A stretch of 64,000 bases of DNA from contig NZ_VLLI01000005.1 in the NCBI RefSeq assembly GCF_007830615.1, positions 186,001 to 250,000 on the forward strand. The letters run 5' to 3'. The position numbers and the translations under genes were made by a program. Of the stretch, positions 35,867-45,330 are shown piece after piece. Under the pieces are notes generated by a model. The model was given only the letters and a program-made list of their open reading frames with translations. It searched no databases and was not told the DNA's origin. Each line of letters starts with the position of its first letter. Position 1 is the first letter of the stretch. The DNA is from Mucilaginibacter frigoritolerans. GTDB lineage: Bacteria; Bacteroidota; Bacteroidia; Sphingobacteriales; Sphingobacteriaceae.

Positions 35867-36988
35867 TTAATTTCTCAATTTATTAGCACAAAATTTGGCT
35901 AGTTTATGTGATGGTTTTTCAATGATAATATAAAATGCATAAACTATAAGGTGTAAAGTCGCTAACATTAAAATCCAAAAAATTAAATAGCCGGGAAAAT
36001 AGGCAGCCGGATATTTATTGAAGGCCCAAAATACCAGTGTATGTATTAAATATAATGAGTAAGATGCTAAACCAAAGCGTTCTAAAAGCACAGAAGATTC
36101 TGCATTACCAAAATTGTGATATAAAACTTCTTTTTCTATCCAAAAGAAAGCATACAATCCAAATAATAAGATGGTAAATTGGGTAGTAAATATCAAACCA
36201 ATAAATGGCAGTGTAACAATTTTTAAATATAAGCCGAGCCTGTATAGCGGAAAAGTAAATCCTGAAAAGAAAAGAGCACCCAACCTCCATCTTAACAATG
36301 GATTTTGTTTATCATTTGAAATCTTATTAGTATTAGATGCATCAGAAACTCTTTCTGCTATTAAAACACCTGCCAGCCAACAAGGAAATGCCAATAATGC
36401 TGGCTTCCAATCTAAAAAACCACCATCACCAATTTCATGAAAGTACATTTGCCTGTCTGCAGCCCATGTAATAATCAGCACAATTGAAATAAGACTCATT
36501 AATAAAATTAATTGAATAAGCATTCCCTTTTTTATTACTACCAAAATTAGCGGGTAAATAAGATAATAAAATCCTTCGCAATACAATGTCCAGATAGGTA
36601 CTACTCTTAGGAAGCCATTTGGGTGTTGAAAGTTGGCTAATTTTCCAATAATTAAACATGCAATTAAGGGTAACGATAGTCTTAAAAACCTAGCAGTATA
36701 AAATGATTTAAGATCTAATGAATTTCTGCGAATATTGGGATAATGGATACAAAGTCCGGATATAATAAAAAAACATATTACCGCAGCTTGTCCATTAATA
36801 AGCCACCCATATAAATGCTCTAAAAACTCAAATGCTTTTGTATTAACATGGCCAGCAAAGAGGGGCGGTAAGCCACCATGAAAAAAAAACACCCACAAAG
36901 CGAAAATATATCTAAGTTGGTCAATACCTAAAATATGTTTTAATGGCGGTGCTGTAATTTGACGGTTATAGCGATTTAGAATTAACAT
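35867..36988 (-). CDS. Acyltransferase family 3 membrane protein (second)
   Basis: A 373-residue multi-span protein. The N-terminal block IDQLRYIFALWVFFFHGGLPP supplies the family's catalytic-histidine region. ICFFIISGLCIHYP follows, and ASYSLYLIHTLVFWAFNK is near the C-terminus. It is a likely sugar O-acyltransferase at the inner membrane. It is adjacent to a third family member, with low similarity between the two, so they do not look like a recent duplication. Confidence 0.9.
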   Translation of the reverse strand: MLILNRYNRQITAPPLKHILGIDQLRYIFALWVFFFHGGLPPLFAGHVNTKAFEFLEHLYGWLINGQAAVICFFIISGLCIHYPNIRRNSLDLKSFYTARFLRLSLPLIACLIIGKLANFQHPNGFLRVVPIWTLYCEGFYYLIYPLILVVIKKGMLIQLILLMSLISIVLIITWAADRQMYFHEIGDGGFLDWKPALLAFPCWLAGVLIAERVSDASNTNKISNDKQNPLLRWRLGALFFSGFTFPLYRLGLYLKIVTLPFIGLIFTTQFTILLFGLYAFFWIEKEVLYHNFGNAESSVLLERFGLASYSLYLIHTLVFWAFNKYPAAYFPGYLIFWILMLATLHLIVYAFYIIIEKPSHKLAKFCANKLRN

Positions 36989-37047
36989 GTTTAGTTAAAT
37001 GTATTCGGGTTTGTTTACTGCGAATTTATCATCAATCAAAGCTAATT

Positions 37048-38208
37048 TTATTTAGCATTGGAAACTTCTGTCTGCTTTAATTGTTGGTTGTTATTGTTAT
37101 TCAATAGCATTTGGGCGATTTTTTTACCAATGCTGATAAAGTAAGTTTCGATATATTTATAAGTGAGTTTTGAAAAAAAGAATGATAAAATCGTAACAGT
37201 AGCAAATACAAGTATTACAGCTAAATTACTATCAATATCGACACCTGTAATTTTAAGGAACTCAAGAACAATCCATAGAAAAGCAAAATGAGATATATAC
37301 ATTGAATAGCTTACCTCACCAATGGTGGGAAATAGTTTATGCAAATGGATTTTTGAAATTAATTTTGCTGTTAAACAGGATATTACACCGGCAACAGGAG
37401 GGAGAATAATCCATGACCAGCTTGAAAAACCAAGATAATAAGATGCGATAATTGTAATTACACCGGCAATTGTTCCCCATATTAATATTTTGAAGAATGT
37501 TTTACTTTGCCAGTAAAAAAAAAGTAGTATTCCCCAAACAAAAAGAGACATTTGATTTGCGATAAAATAATAGGCAAATGCCCCTCCTCCTTGACCGTGA
37601 TGTCCATTTAATTTTGCAACAAATAGAAGAGCCCCTACTGCAAACAATGAAAAAAATTGCACAGGTAATAGATAAGCTCTTGAAATTTTAGTTAAATTAA
37701 GTATAAACGGAAAAAAAACATAAAAGAGCATTTCGCATCCTATTGACCAGCCGCCAGGTACTATATTGTTATTTGCAGCAGGGTACAGGCCGTTAAGAAA
37801 TAAAATATTACATAAAATGTTCTTTTTTGTATAGTCTTCAATATTACCGGGATGCCATATTCCAATATTATTTGAAGTAATAGATGATAAGTAGTAATAC
37901 GCAATTATTGCGATATAATACATCGGAGCTATCCTGAATAGTCTTTTGATATAGAAACCAGCCAAACTTTTAGACCAAAGCGTTAATTTTGAACCGGTAT
38001 AGCATAACGTAAAAGCAGACATTACAAAGAATAATTGAACACCACATTTTCCCCACTGTGAAAATATGCGAATAAACGCTGCATTAGGAAATACTTCGCC
38101 TGCATGATGGAATATTACCAATAAAATCGCCAAGGCTCTTAAATTATTAATAAATTGAAGCTTTGGAGGATGAATAGAATCAACCGAGCTAAATGAATAG
38201 TTTTGCAT
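37048..38208 (-). CDS. Acyltransferase family 3 membrane protein (third)
   Basis: A 386-residue multi-span protein of the same family. LQFINNLRALAILLVIFHHA carries the catalytic-histidine region and VQLFFVMSAFTLCY the second conserved block. A third block is EVSYSMYISHFAFLWIV. A hydrophilic tail rich in asparagine and glutamine (about 366-386) is unusual and faces the cytoplasm if the topology is standard. Likely role: O-acetylation or other acylation of the EPS. Confidence 0.9.
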   Translation of the reverse strand: MQNYSFSSVDSIHPPKLQFINNLRALAILLVIFHHAGEVFPNAAFIRIFSQWGKCGVQLFFVMSAFTLCYTGSKLTLWSKSLAGFYIKRLFRIAPMYYIAIIAYYYLSSITSNNIGIWHPGNIEDYTKKNILCNILFLNGLYPAANNNIVPGGWSIGCEMLFYVFFPFILNLTKISRAYLLPVQFFSLFAVGALLFVAKLNGHHGQGGGAFAYYFIANQMSLFVWGILLFFYWQSKTFFKILIWGTIAGVITIIASYYLGFSSWSWIILPPVAGVISCLTAKLISKIHLHKLFPTIGEVSYSMYISHFAFLWIVLEFLKITGVDIDSNLAVILVFATVTILSFFFSKLTYKYIETYFISIGKKIAQMLLNNNNNQQLKQTEVSNAK

Positions 38209-38306
38209 GCTATTTAACCAATTAGGGGTCTTTACGGAAGATTTTGATTGCTAATGAGTCATTGCTGTGTTCCGTATGTTCACCTTGGAACGCTTTTATG
38301 TTTTTA

Positions 38307-39482
38307 TTATTTTGAAGCTATATTTTTCGCTTCTTCAGCAACAGCTACTATCTGCTTTGCATAGGTTTGCCATCCACCCAATGCCTTTACCTTTTCAAGG
38401 CAAGCGACACTCATACCTTTACGCATATTTTCGTCATCGGCCAGTTTTGTAAAAGCTTCTGTCAAAGCTTGTGGGTTACGTGCCGGAACAATTAATCCCT
38501 CATGCCCATTTTCAAACAGGGTTTCAGAACCTGTATTTGGGGTTGCAATAATTGGGCACCCGCATGCCATTGCCTGGATTTGTACAAGAGCTAAGCCCTC
38601 TTCAATGCTTGGTAAAACCAATGCATGCGCAGATGATAAATATTGTTTCACACTGGCACGTGGCACCATGCCTACAAATGTGACATGATCAGTTCCTATT
38701 GAGTTAATTAATGGTTTGATATCATCAGCGACACTTCCAACTACTATTAATTCTTTATTTGGATGATCAAATGCCTTAAAAGCTTCCAATAAGTAAGGAA
38801 CTCCTTTTCTCAAGGAAAACTGACCAACAAATACAAGTCTAAAGGTATTATCTATAGGGGCACCTGTTGGGAAAAACTCTTTTAATGAAACGCCGTAAGG
38901 GACAACTCTGATTTTATTTGCATCGGTTCCCTGATCTATAAAAGTTTGTTTTACAAAATGAGAAGCAACGGTTATAAGAGTTGCCTCATTAGCTTCGGCT
39001 TCTTCATTTTCGATAAGCCATGGATGTACTGACCTATAAGGCATATTCCATCTTTTGTGCTCATCATTTAATGAAATATCGGCATGTCTTATTTGTGTTG
39101 AGCCACGGTCCATAATATAACCGGCCCCCCGACTTTTTGCTACTCTTCCTGCATGTAAACCGGAACCTGAAATCCCCATATAGGCATCACACTCCGGCAG
39201 ATTACGACCAACCCATCTTGAATAAAATTTTGTATTTAGGACGGCAATTTCATCATCCATCGTATTGGTATAAAATGGTAATTTATGTCCAACTCTACGA
39301 ATTCCTTCAAATAAAAAATTACATGATATCAAATCACGTGGTATTTCTTGTTCATTTGATTCCTTTTTCGCTTTCCACCAAGGTAATGAAGTAAATATTT
39401 GTTTTAAGTTACCCATTTGGTATAGTTCCCGGGCAAGATCCATATGATGATATCGAACCCAGGTTGATTGAACTATTTTCAT
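38307..39482 (-). CDS. Glycosyltransferase family 4
   Basis: A 391-residue GT-B enzyme. The donor domain contains RLVFVGQFSLRKGVPYLLEA and the EX7E-type motif IEEGLALVQIQAMACGCPII. The N-terminal half starts MKIVQSTWVRYHHMDLAREL. It is the first transferase after the flippase and capsule-assembly genes. Less AT-rich than the genes downstream of it (visual impression). Specificity unknown. Confidence 0.9.
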   Translation of the reverse strand: MKIVQSTWVRYHHMDLARELYQMGNLKQIFTSLPWWKAKKESNEQEIPRDLISCNFLFEGIRRVGHKLPFYTNTMDDEIAVLNTKFYSRWVGRNLPECDAYMGISGSGLHAGRVAKSRGAGYIMDRGSTQIRHADISLNDEHKRWNMPYRSVHPWLIENEEAEANEATLITVASHFVKQTFIDQGTDANKIRVVPYGVSLKEFFPTGAPIDNTFRLVFVGQFSLRKGVPYLLEAFKAFDHPNKELIVVGSVADDIKPLINSIGTDHVTFVGMVPRASVKQYLSSAHALVLPSIEEGLALVQIQAMACGCPIIATPNTGSETLFENGHEGLIVPARNPQALTEAFTKLADDENMRKGMSVACLEKVKALGGWQTYAKQIVAVAEEAKNIASK

Positions 39483-39532
39483 TTAACAGGATTTTATAGT
39501 GATGAGATTATAGTAAGAAGTTTTGCTCTATT

Positions 39533-40903
39533 CTAACGAGATCTGCTTATCAATTTGTTGGCTGTATGTAAGCCCGATTTAATTTCATCCCATATACCTG
39601 AAAGAAAGTTACTTAAATTATCTCCAGTTAATTGTAATGAGCGCCTTATAACATATGGTATTAAAATAAAATCAGCAATTAATGTGGAAATTGCCGCACC
39701 TTCAACACCATAATAGTAAGATAGAATTGCACATGTTAAGATAGCCATTGTACTTGCAATTAAATATCTTATAGCTAAGCCTTCATGTTTATTACATGAT
39801 GTATGAACAACGCTGCTGGTATACCAGATTGCGTTGAAAATAATAGGAAACAGAAATAAAATAAGTAAATGTTGAGGCAATGGTATGGCTTTTCTAGTCC
39901 ATAATGCATAGATATCATGCCCGAAAAAGGATAATATCAATACACACAGTACCGAAGCTATAAATGTAAAACCAACCCCCAACCGATGTAGTCGTGCTGC
40001 TTTTACCAGGTTATTAGTGCCAATTAATATACTAAGTTCCGGCCAAATTATTGCGTTTACCATTTCCATTAACTGATTTATTGATCTAACCATTGTTCTA
40101 ACCGTTGCAAATAAGGCTACAGCAACTGGCCCCAGAATTCCTTGTATAACTAAGATGTTTCCTTGAAAAATAAGTGCGTTACCTAATGGAAACGCTTGGA
40201 ATGCTATACCTTTTCTGAACAATAAACGAAACCGGCTTACTTCAATATCTTTAAATGAAAAGGAAAGGATAGGTAATGATTTGCCGCTGAGCCAGGTATT
40301 TATGAAAAGATAAACCAGCATGGAGGAAAGTAATGACAAAGCAAGATAATCATAGCGGGTGGTAAACCTTAACACTATAACCATTAACAATAGCTCCAAC
40401 CAAGGTTTAAAGCTATCGAGTAACATGGATAAATGCGCCCTTCTTGCTGCACGAAAGCGGCCGCTCAGCACATCGGTAGTAAAGGATAGAAAAACAGATG
40501 AACAAAGCCATATCATGGTTAATGTTAACTCTTTATGCCTGCTTCTGGAAAGATTGAAAAAGCTTTCCCATGGGATAAATGGAGCAATCAACACAACCAG
40601 TAAAATACCAATTGCACTTATTGTAGCAATTAAAGCAACCGTGCTGGATAATATTTTCCGTGCTTTATCAACCTCACCATTGGCCATGGCTATTGACATT
40701 TCATTAGCTGAAACACTACCGAAGCCCATGTTTGCTAATGTTAGCCATGATGGAAGTGAAGCAATAACAATCCAAAGTCCATATCCTTCAACACCCAAAT
40801 AGTACAACAATAACGGTACCTGTATAATGCGAAAAAGGAGTGTAGAGATTTTAGACCATACGCCAACAATAGAATTTTTAATTAATGCTTTTTTAACCTG
40901 CAT
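39533..40903 (-). CDS. Wzx-like polysaccharide flippase (MOP superfamily)
   Basis: A 456-residue protein with 12-14 TM helices of the polysaccharide-transport (PST/MOP) family. It opens KNSIVGVWSKISTLLFRIIQ, with YYLGVEGYGLWIVIASLPSW as the conserved first repeat. It would flip undecaprenyl-linked repeat units to the periplasm for polymerisation by the Wzy-like protein. The gene follows upxY by 84 bp in the operon. Confidence 0.87.
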   Translation of the reverse strand: MQVKKALIKNSIVGVWSKISTLLFRIIQVPLLLYYLGVEGYGLWIVIASLPSWLTLANMGFGSVSANEMSIAMANGEVDKARKILSSTVALIATISAIGILLVVLIAPFIPWESFFNLSRSRHKELTLTMIWLCSSVFLSFTTDVLSGRFRAARRAHLSMLLDSFKPWLELLLMVIVLRFTTRYDYLALSLLSSMLVYLFINTWLSGKSLPILSFSFKDIEVSRFRLLFRKGIAFQAFPLGNALIFQGNILVIQGILGPVAVALFATVRTMVRSINQLMEMVNAIIWPELSILIGTNNLVKAARLHRLGVGFTFIASVLCVLILSFFGHDIYALWTRKAIPLPQHLLILFLFPIIFNAIWYTSSVVHTSCNKHEGLAIRYLIASTMAILTCAILSYYYGVEGAAISTLIADFILIPYVIRRSLQLTGDNLSNFLSGIWDEIKSGLHTANKLISRSR

Positions 40904-40987
40904 ATAAAATTGCTGCTATTTGAAGAGCTTAAATTTTAATAAATTGATCTGAGGAGGATTGAGCTAAAGCTTTTTGATAGTATCTGG

Positions 40988-41509
40988 TTATAAAACAACT
41001 TCTACATTATCAGTGCTCATTGCTATTAGTGCAATATTTAAACTGGGTATTTCAACTTGTATTTGTTTGCCTTTCAGGGAAACTACAGTTCCTTGCATGT
41101 TTCTGAAAGCTCCCGAGGTAACTTTGATTTTGTGGCCCGCTGCAATATTAACCTGCCTAATAAAAACGTTATCGTAAGTATGTAAAAAACATTTTATCTG
41201 TTCTATTTCCGCTGCCGGAACTATAGCTGGTTTACTAAGCCAATAGATATAGCTAACAATGCCTGGAATCCCAGGTACCTTCCATTTTTGATCTTCTGAA
41301 ACCCGAACAAAAACGTAAGACTTAAAAAAGGGCTCCGAAACTATTTTTTCTCTATCACTCCACTGGCGTGTTACTTTATTAAGCGGACAGTAATTTTCAA
41401 TCCGGGCATTTGTCAATAGTTCTGCCACTTTTTTCTCCCACCTTGGTTTTGTATAAACTACATACCAATGCTTGTCAATTTCATTATTTACAAAAGCAGC
41501 CACACTCAT
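40988..41509 (-). CDS. UpxY-family NusG-like antiterminator
   Basis: A 173-residue NusG paralogue. The NGN domain starts HWYVVYTKPRWEKKVAELL, includes PLNKVTRQWSDREKIVSEPF and FKSYVFVRVS. The C-terminal KOW domain has VTSGAFRNMQGTVVSLKGK. UpxY proteins are known to promote processive transcription of their own capsule operon in Bacteroides. Here it lies third, 15 bp after wzc, instead of first. No UpxZ-like antagonist is seen nearby. Confidence 0.9.
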   Translation of the reverse strand: MSVAAFVNNEIDKHWYVVYTKPRWEKKVAELLTNARIENYCPLNKVTRQWSDREKIVSEPFFKSYVFVRVSEDQKWKVPGIPGIVSYIYWLSKPAIVPAAEIEQIKCFLHTYDNVFIRQVNIAAGHKIKVTSGAFRNMQGTVVSLKGKQIQVEIPSLNIALIAMSTDNVEVVL

Positions 41510-41524
41510 CTTTAGCTATGTTTT

Positions 41525-43930
41525 TTATTTACCAAACCTTCTTCCTATGTTTTTAAATATGTTATTTGATTTCTTTATTGCGGTATCTTCGGCATAATTA
41601 TAACCGTAACCATATCCATAACTTTGACCGTAGCCCTGACCAAAGCCCTGACGGAACATACCCCTTGGTTTAATGCCATTAAATATGATGTTAACATTGT
41701 TTAATTCATCGTTATCATAAATTTCATCAATCATCTTCAAATACAATTTCGGCGTATAGTTATGACGAATTACATATAAACAGATGTCGGAGTAAACGTT
41801 TAGTAATTTGGCATCTGTAATTAAACTTACAGGCGGCGAGTCAATCAGGATATAATCAAAATCTTTTTTCAATTCCTTTATTAACAAATCCAACTTCTCG
41901 TTAAGCAAAAGTTCAGTAGGATTAGGTGCTATTGCTCCGGCCGTAAAGACAAACAGATTTGGAATTTCAGGTAGGGGTTTTTTGATTTCATCAATGGTTG
42001 ATAATCCGACAAGATAGTCTGAAATGCCATTTTCGCGATTTATTTTTAGCATTTTCGCGAATTTAGGTTTACGTAAATCCAGCTCAAGTAGTGCAACCTT
42101 TTTGTTTGCCAGAGTCATGGCTATCGCAAGGTTTATGGCCATAAAACTCTTCCCTTCGCCCGAAATAGAGGAGGTCATTAATATAACCTTCTTATCGTCC
42201 TGAATTCCAGAATAACTGAGGGCAGTGCGGAGGGCTCTGAATTGTTCGGCAATTACCGTATTATTACCATCTTTAATTTTAATAGGCTCTTCTCCTGGAT
42301 CAAACAATATTTCTGCTATGATAGGTGCACTTGTACCATTTTCAATTTCGGAGCGAAATAGTATCAGTTTATTATAAACCTCACGTGCCAAAACAAAAAT
42401 TACTGCTGCAAATATTCCTAATACTATAGCAATCATATAAACATTGCTCGCTACAGGCTGTATTGGATTAGGGTTGCTTTCAGCAGCATCAATTATACGG
42501 CTATCAGATACTGAAGCTGCTAATGATAATTGTGTTTCTTCTCTTTTTTGAAGCAGAAATGAATAAATTCCGCTTTTAATGAGTTGATCACGGCTTATCT
42601 GAACCAATGCCCTTTCCTTCTGAGGAACTGATTTTAATGAGCTGGTCAATCTGTTATTATTGGCTTGCAACTGAGCCCTTGAAGCTAGTAAATTTTGACG
42701 AATAGTATGAATGTTCTCAAGAATACTGGGCTTCAGTTGTGCAATTTGAGTTTTTATATCAATAATAGAAGGGGAATTTTCTCCAGAAATTTTTCTTAAC
42801 CTTTCCAGCTGGATATCATCTTCGTAAAGCTTTAAAAGTAATTGTGTTAACAATTGATCAGTAATTATAGCTGTACCGGGAACAACACCGGGTTCCTCAC
42901 CTTTTTTGACAATATATTTTTCAACCTGATCAAGAACAGATAATTGAATATTAATCTCATTTATTTTAAGATCGCTTTCCTGAACGCTGGTTAAAAATAT
43001 TTTACCTTCTTCAGACACGTCAACAATATTCTCTTTTGACTTGTATTGCTGTATATCACCTTCAACTTTCGAAAGCTCGCCGTTTACAATTTTGAGTCTA
43101 TCCTCCAAAAATGTAAGTGTTCGTGCAGCTATAGTGTTTTTATCTTCAATTCCATTTTTACTATAATCATTAATCAACGTATTAAGAATGCTTTCAGCAC
43201 GTAATGGGTTCTGATCTGTAAATTTCAATGAAATGATTGAAGATTGTTTTGAATTGGCCGATACTGAAAATGCACCTATAAGCTGTTTTGCGGAAGCTTT
43301 AACAGATTTTAGTTGAAGAGAAAAAGGGTGTTTCGTGCTGTTTGCGGGTAATGAACTTAATGAATCCGCAGATTTATAAATCACGAAATCACCATAAGGA
43401 GTATTAACGGGCGTGTTTAATGTATATTTTTTGCCACCTATTTTCACTGCATTTTCTGCTGATAGATATTCGAATGGAATAGGGGCTATTGTACTTTTTA
43501 TATTTTCAGGATGTAAGGCAACAAAATTAACAGGATAAGAAGGGTAGGATAGAACATTTCTAACCTGCCCTTTTTGATAAATTTGAGCATACAATCCCAT
43601 CTCTGTTACCACTTGGCGCATTAATGAGTGTGATTTTAATACCACTAACTCGTTTTCAACATTTTTTTTGGTTCCTGATATATTTAATGATTCTAATATG
43701 TTAGTACCCTGATCGTCATTTTTATCATCTTTTAATAAGATTGATGCGCTAGCTTCATAAACAGGTGATTGATAATGAATATAAATCGATGCACCTACTA
43801 TTGATAGAAAGAATGTCAGTAAAAAAATAGGCCAGTAAGGGACATAACGATAAGCAATGCTCTTAAAAATGTTATTTGATTCATCCAGTTCAACAAAATC
43901 TGAATTTTCCCTTTTTTTCGTGTTATTCAT
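41525..43930 (-). CDS. Wzc-like polysaccharide co-polymerase / tyrosine autokinase
   Basis: An 801-residue protein. A Wzz domain is flanked by two TM helices (about 35-55 and 495-515), with a long periplasmic coiled-coil between. The cytoplasmic BY-kinase has Walker A SISGEGKS, Walker A' LLELDLRKP and Walker B YILIDSPP. Near the C-terminus is a Tyr/Gly-rich segment (GQGYGQSYGYGYGYNYAED), the expected autophosphorylation cluster. It controls polymer length and export together with Wza. The start is ATG 43930; a TTG lies directly upstream. It follows wza by about 13 bp. Confidence 0.93.
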   Translation of the reverse strand: MNNTKKRENSDFVELDESNNIFKSIAYRYVPYWPIFLLTFFLSIVGASIYIHYQSPVYEASASILLKDDKNDDQGTNILESLNISGTKKNVENELVVLKSHSLMRQVVTEMGLYAQIYQKGQVRNVLSYPSYPVNFVALHPENIKSTIAPIPFEYLSAENAVKIGGKKYTLNTPVNTPYGDFVIYKSADSLSSLPANSTKHPFSLQLKSVKASAKQLIGAFSVSANSKQSSIISLKFTDQNPLRAESILNTLINDYSKNGIEDKNTIAARTLTFLEDRLKIVNGELSKVEGDIQQYKSKENIVDVSEEGKIFLTSVQESDLKINEINIQLSVLDQVEKYIVKKGEEPGVVPGTAIITDQLLTQLLLKLYEDDIQLERLRKISGENSPSIIDIKTQIAQLKPSILENIHTIRQNLLASRAQLQANNNRLTSSLKSVPQKERALVQISRDQLIKSGIYSFLLQKREETQLSLAASVSDSRIIDAAESNPNPIQPVASNVYMIAIVLGIFAAVIFVLAREVYNKLILFRSEIENGTSAPIIAEILFDPGEEPIKIKDGNNTVIAEQFRALRTALSYSGIQDDKKVILMTSSISGEGKSFMAINLAIAMTLANKKVALLELDLRKPKFAKMLKINRENGISDYLVGLSTIDEIKKPLPEIPNLFVFTAGAIAPNPTELLLNEKLDLLIKELKKDFDYILIDSPPVSLITDAKLLNVYSDICLYVIRHNYTPKLYLKMIDEIYDNDELNNVNIIFNGIKPRGMFRQGFGQGYGQSYGYGYGYNYAEDTAIKKSNNIFKNIGRRFGK

Positions 43931-43943
43931 CAATGAAAAATTA

Positions 43944-44774
43944 CTATTTACGAATGGCTAAAGTTAATATGACTGCTAATAATGATAATGCGCTTAAGAA
44001 AATGGGAATTGTTTGCGTGCTTCGTTCACTTAGTCCAGCCTTAGCTTTGTTACCTTCAATATAAATCAAATCATTATTTTGAAGATAATACAAGTCCTTA
44101 TCAAATATTTGATCGTTGTTAAGGCTGAAGCGTTTGTAAACTAATTTATTGCCCACCATACGAACCAGCAAGGCGTTGTCTCTTCTGCCGTAAACTGTTA
44201 AATCACCGGCTAAACCTAAGGCTTCAGGAAGTGTGATTTTTTCATTTGGAACTGGAATCACTCCGGGATGATTAACTTCTCCCAGTATAGTTATTTTATA
44301 ATTAAGTACACGTATAGTAACTATTGGATCAAGTACAATTTTTTTATCAATAAATTCCTTTTTTATTTCTTCTGCTAATTCTTCTTTAGTTAACCCTTCA
44401 GCTTTGATTATACCCAGCAATGGTAAAGTAATATAGCCTTTTTCATCAACCAAATTTCCTGTCATTGATCCACCTGAAGATGCGCCACTAGCATTCGCAG
44501 TCGCTGCTGAAGGTAGCGTGCCAGTTGAAGTAGTACTAACACTGGTTTGATTAAAAACAGCCATAGCCTGTACATCCAAACTTTCGATAGTGATTTGAAG
44601 TAAATCGTTTTTATTTATTTTGAACAATTTGGGGATGGCTTGCATTTGGACTGTAGTGTCCCTGGGGATATTATTAAAGTATGCTAACCTTTTACTATTA
44701 ACACATGAATTCATAGTTAACATTACTATAAAAACTGTGAGTGGAAAATACAAGCTGTTTTTTGTGAATTTCAT
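43944..44774 (-). CDS. Wza-like polysaccharide export lipoprotein
   Basis: A 276-residue export protein. Its lipobox LTMNSC places the lipidated cysteine at about residue 24. A Poly_export domain (LFKINKNDLLQITIES) is interrupted by a Ser/Thr/Ala/Gly-rich insert (about 78-105). SLBB-type sequence follows (ITILGEVNHPGVIPVP). It ends in one TM helix (FLSALSLLAVILTLAIRK), the form common in Bacteroidota. It forms the outer-membrane exit channel. It is the first gene of the 21-kb EPS operon, behind a long AT-rich leader. Confidence 0.92.
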   Translation of the reverse strand: MKFTKNSLYFPLTVFIVMLTMNSCVNSKRLAYFNNIPRDTTVQMQAIPKLFKINKNDLLQITIESLDVQAMAVFNQTSVSTTSTGTLPSAATANASGASSGGSMTGNLVDEKGYITLPLLGIIKAEGLTKEELAEEIKKEFIDKKIVLDPIVTIRVLNYKITILGEVNHPGVIPVPNEKITLPEALGLAGDLTVYGRRDNALLVRMVGNKLVYKRFSLNNDQIFDKDLYYLQNNDLIYIEGNKAKAGLSERSTQTIPIFLSALSLLAVILTLAIRK

Positions 44775-45217
44775 ATAGCTTCGCTTTTCTCAGTCACAGA
44801 TTTTTATTTTGCAACCGAGCTAAAATTGGGGCTAATATCTGTTTAAAATGATATTAGGGATTCTTTTAAATTATATCAAAAAAGTGAATTTTGATTATAA
44901 AAAAAACAATAATACGTGTGTTTTTTTAAAAAAAACGTATATAATACTATATTTTTATTAACATTAATCAATAAGAAAATATCAATTCTTTTTAAGAAGT
45001 AATAAAAAAATTACACTTTATTTACTCCTCATTAATCTCAACATTTTGATTAAATCAAAATGTTACTTTTTTGTCTTTTTTTAATATTAGAAAATAGTAA
45101 TAAGTATATTCCCGTTTTCTGATATTTAGCCTCTATACGTAATTAAGCCTTAATAAGTTAGCCGGAGGAGGGATTTTATACGTAAAACGTTGTAGAGTCC
45201 TGAAGGTGAGTAATTTT
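44775..45217. other. AT-rich leader/promoter region of the EPS operon
   Basis: About 440 bp without a gene. It includes a perfect palindrome, arms AACATTTTGATT (45040-45051) and AATCAAAATGTT (45053-45064) around one A, followed on the + strand by ACTTTTTTGTCTTTTTTT. It has terminator form only on the + strand, opposite to wza, where no gene precedes it. A GTTTTTTT/AAAAAAAAC self-complementary tract lies near 44920-44938. I found no TAnnTTTG promoter I trust for wza. An UpxY target in the leader is expected but not identified. Confidence 0.5.
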
Positions 45218-45260
45218 AAAACAAAGAACGCAATCTGAATTAAATTGCGTTCTTTGTTTT
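45218..45260 (-). terminator. Terminator downstream of the SDR gene
   Basis: A perfect stem: AAAACAAAGAACGCAAT (45218-45234) pairs with ATTGCGTTCTTTGTTTT (45244-45260), with a 9-nt loop. A/T-rich outer pairs give a U-tract on the minus strand. It separates the SDR/AraC unit from the EPS leader. Confidence 0.8.
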
Positions 45261-45330
45261 TGACTATTTTTTTATTTAATTATTAGGGAAGGAGATGAAG
45301 GAAAAAAAATATTAATTAATCAATAAGTAA

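Noticed and set aside
23405..44774. EPS locus as a phage or mobile island
   Set aside because: No integrase, flanking repeat or tRNA end was found. The AT-richness is usual for polysaccharide loci.
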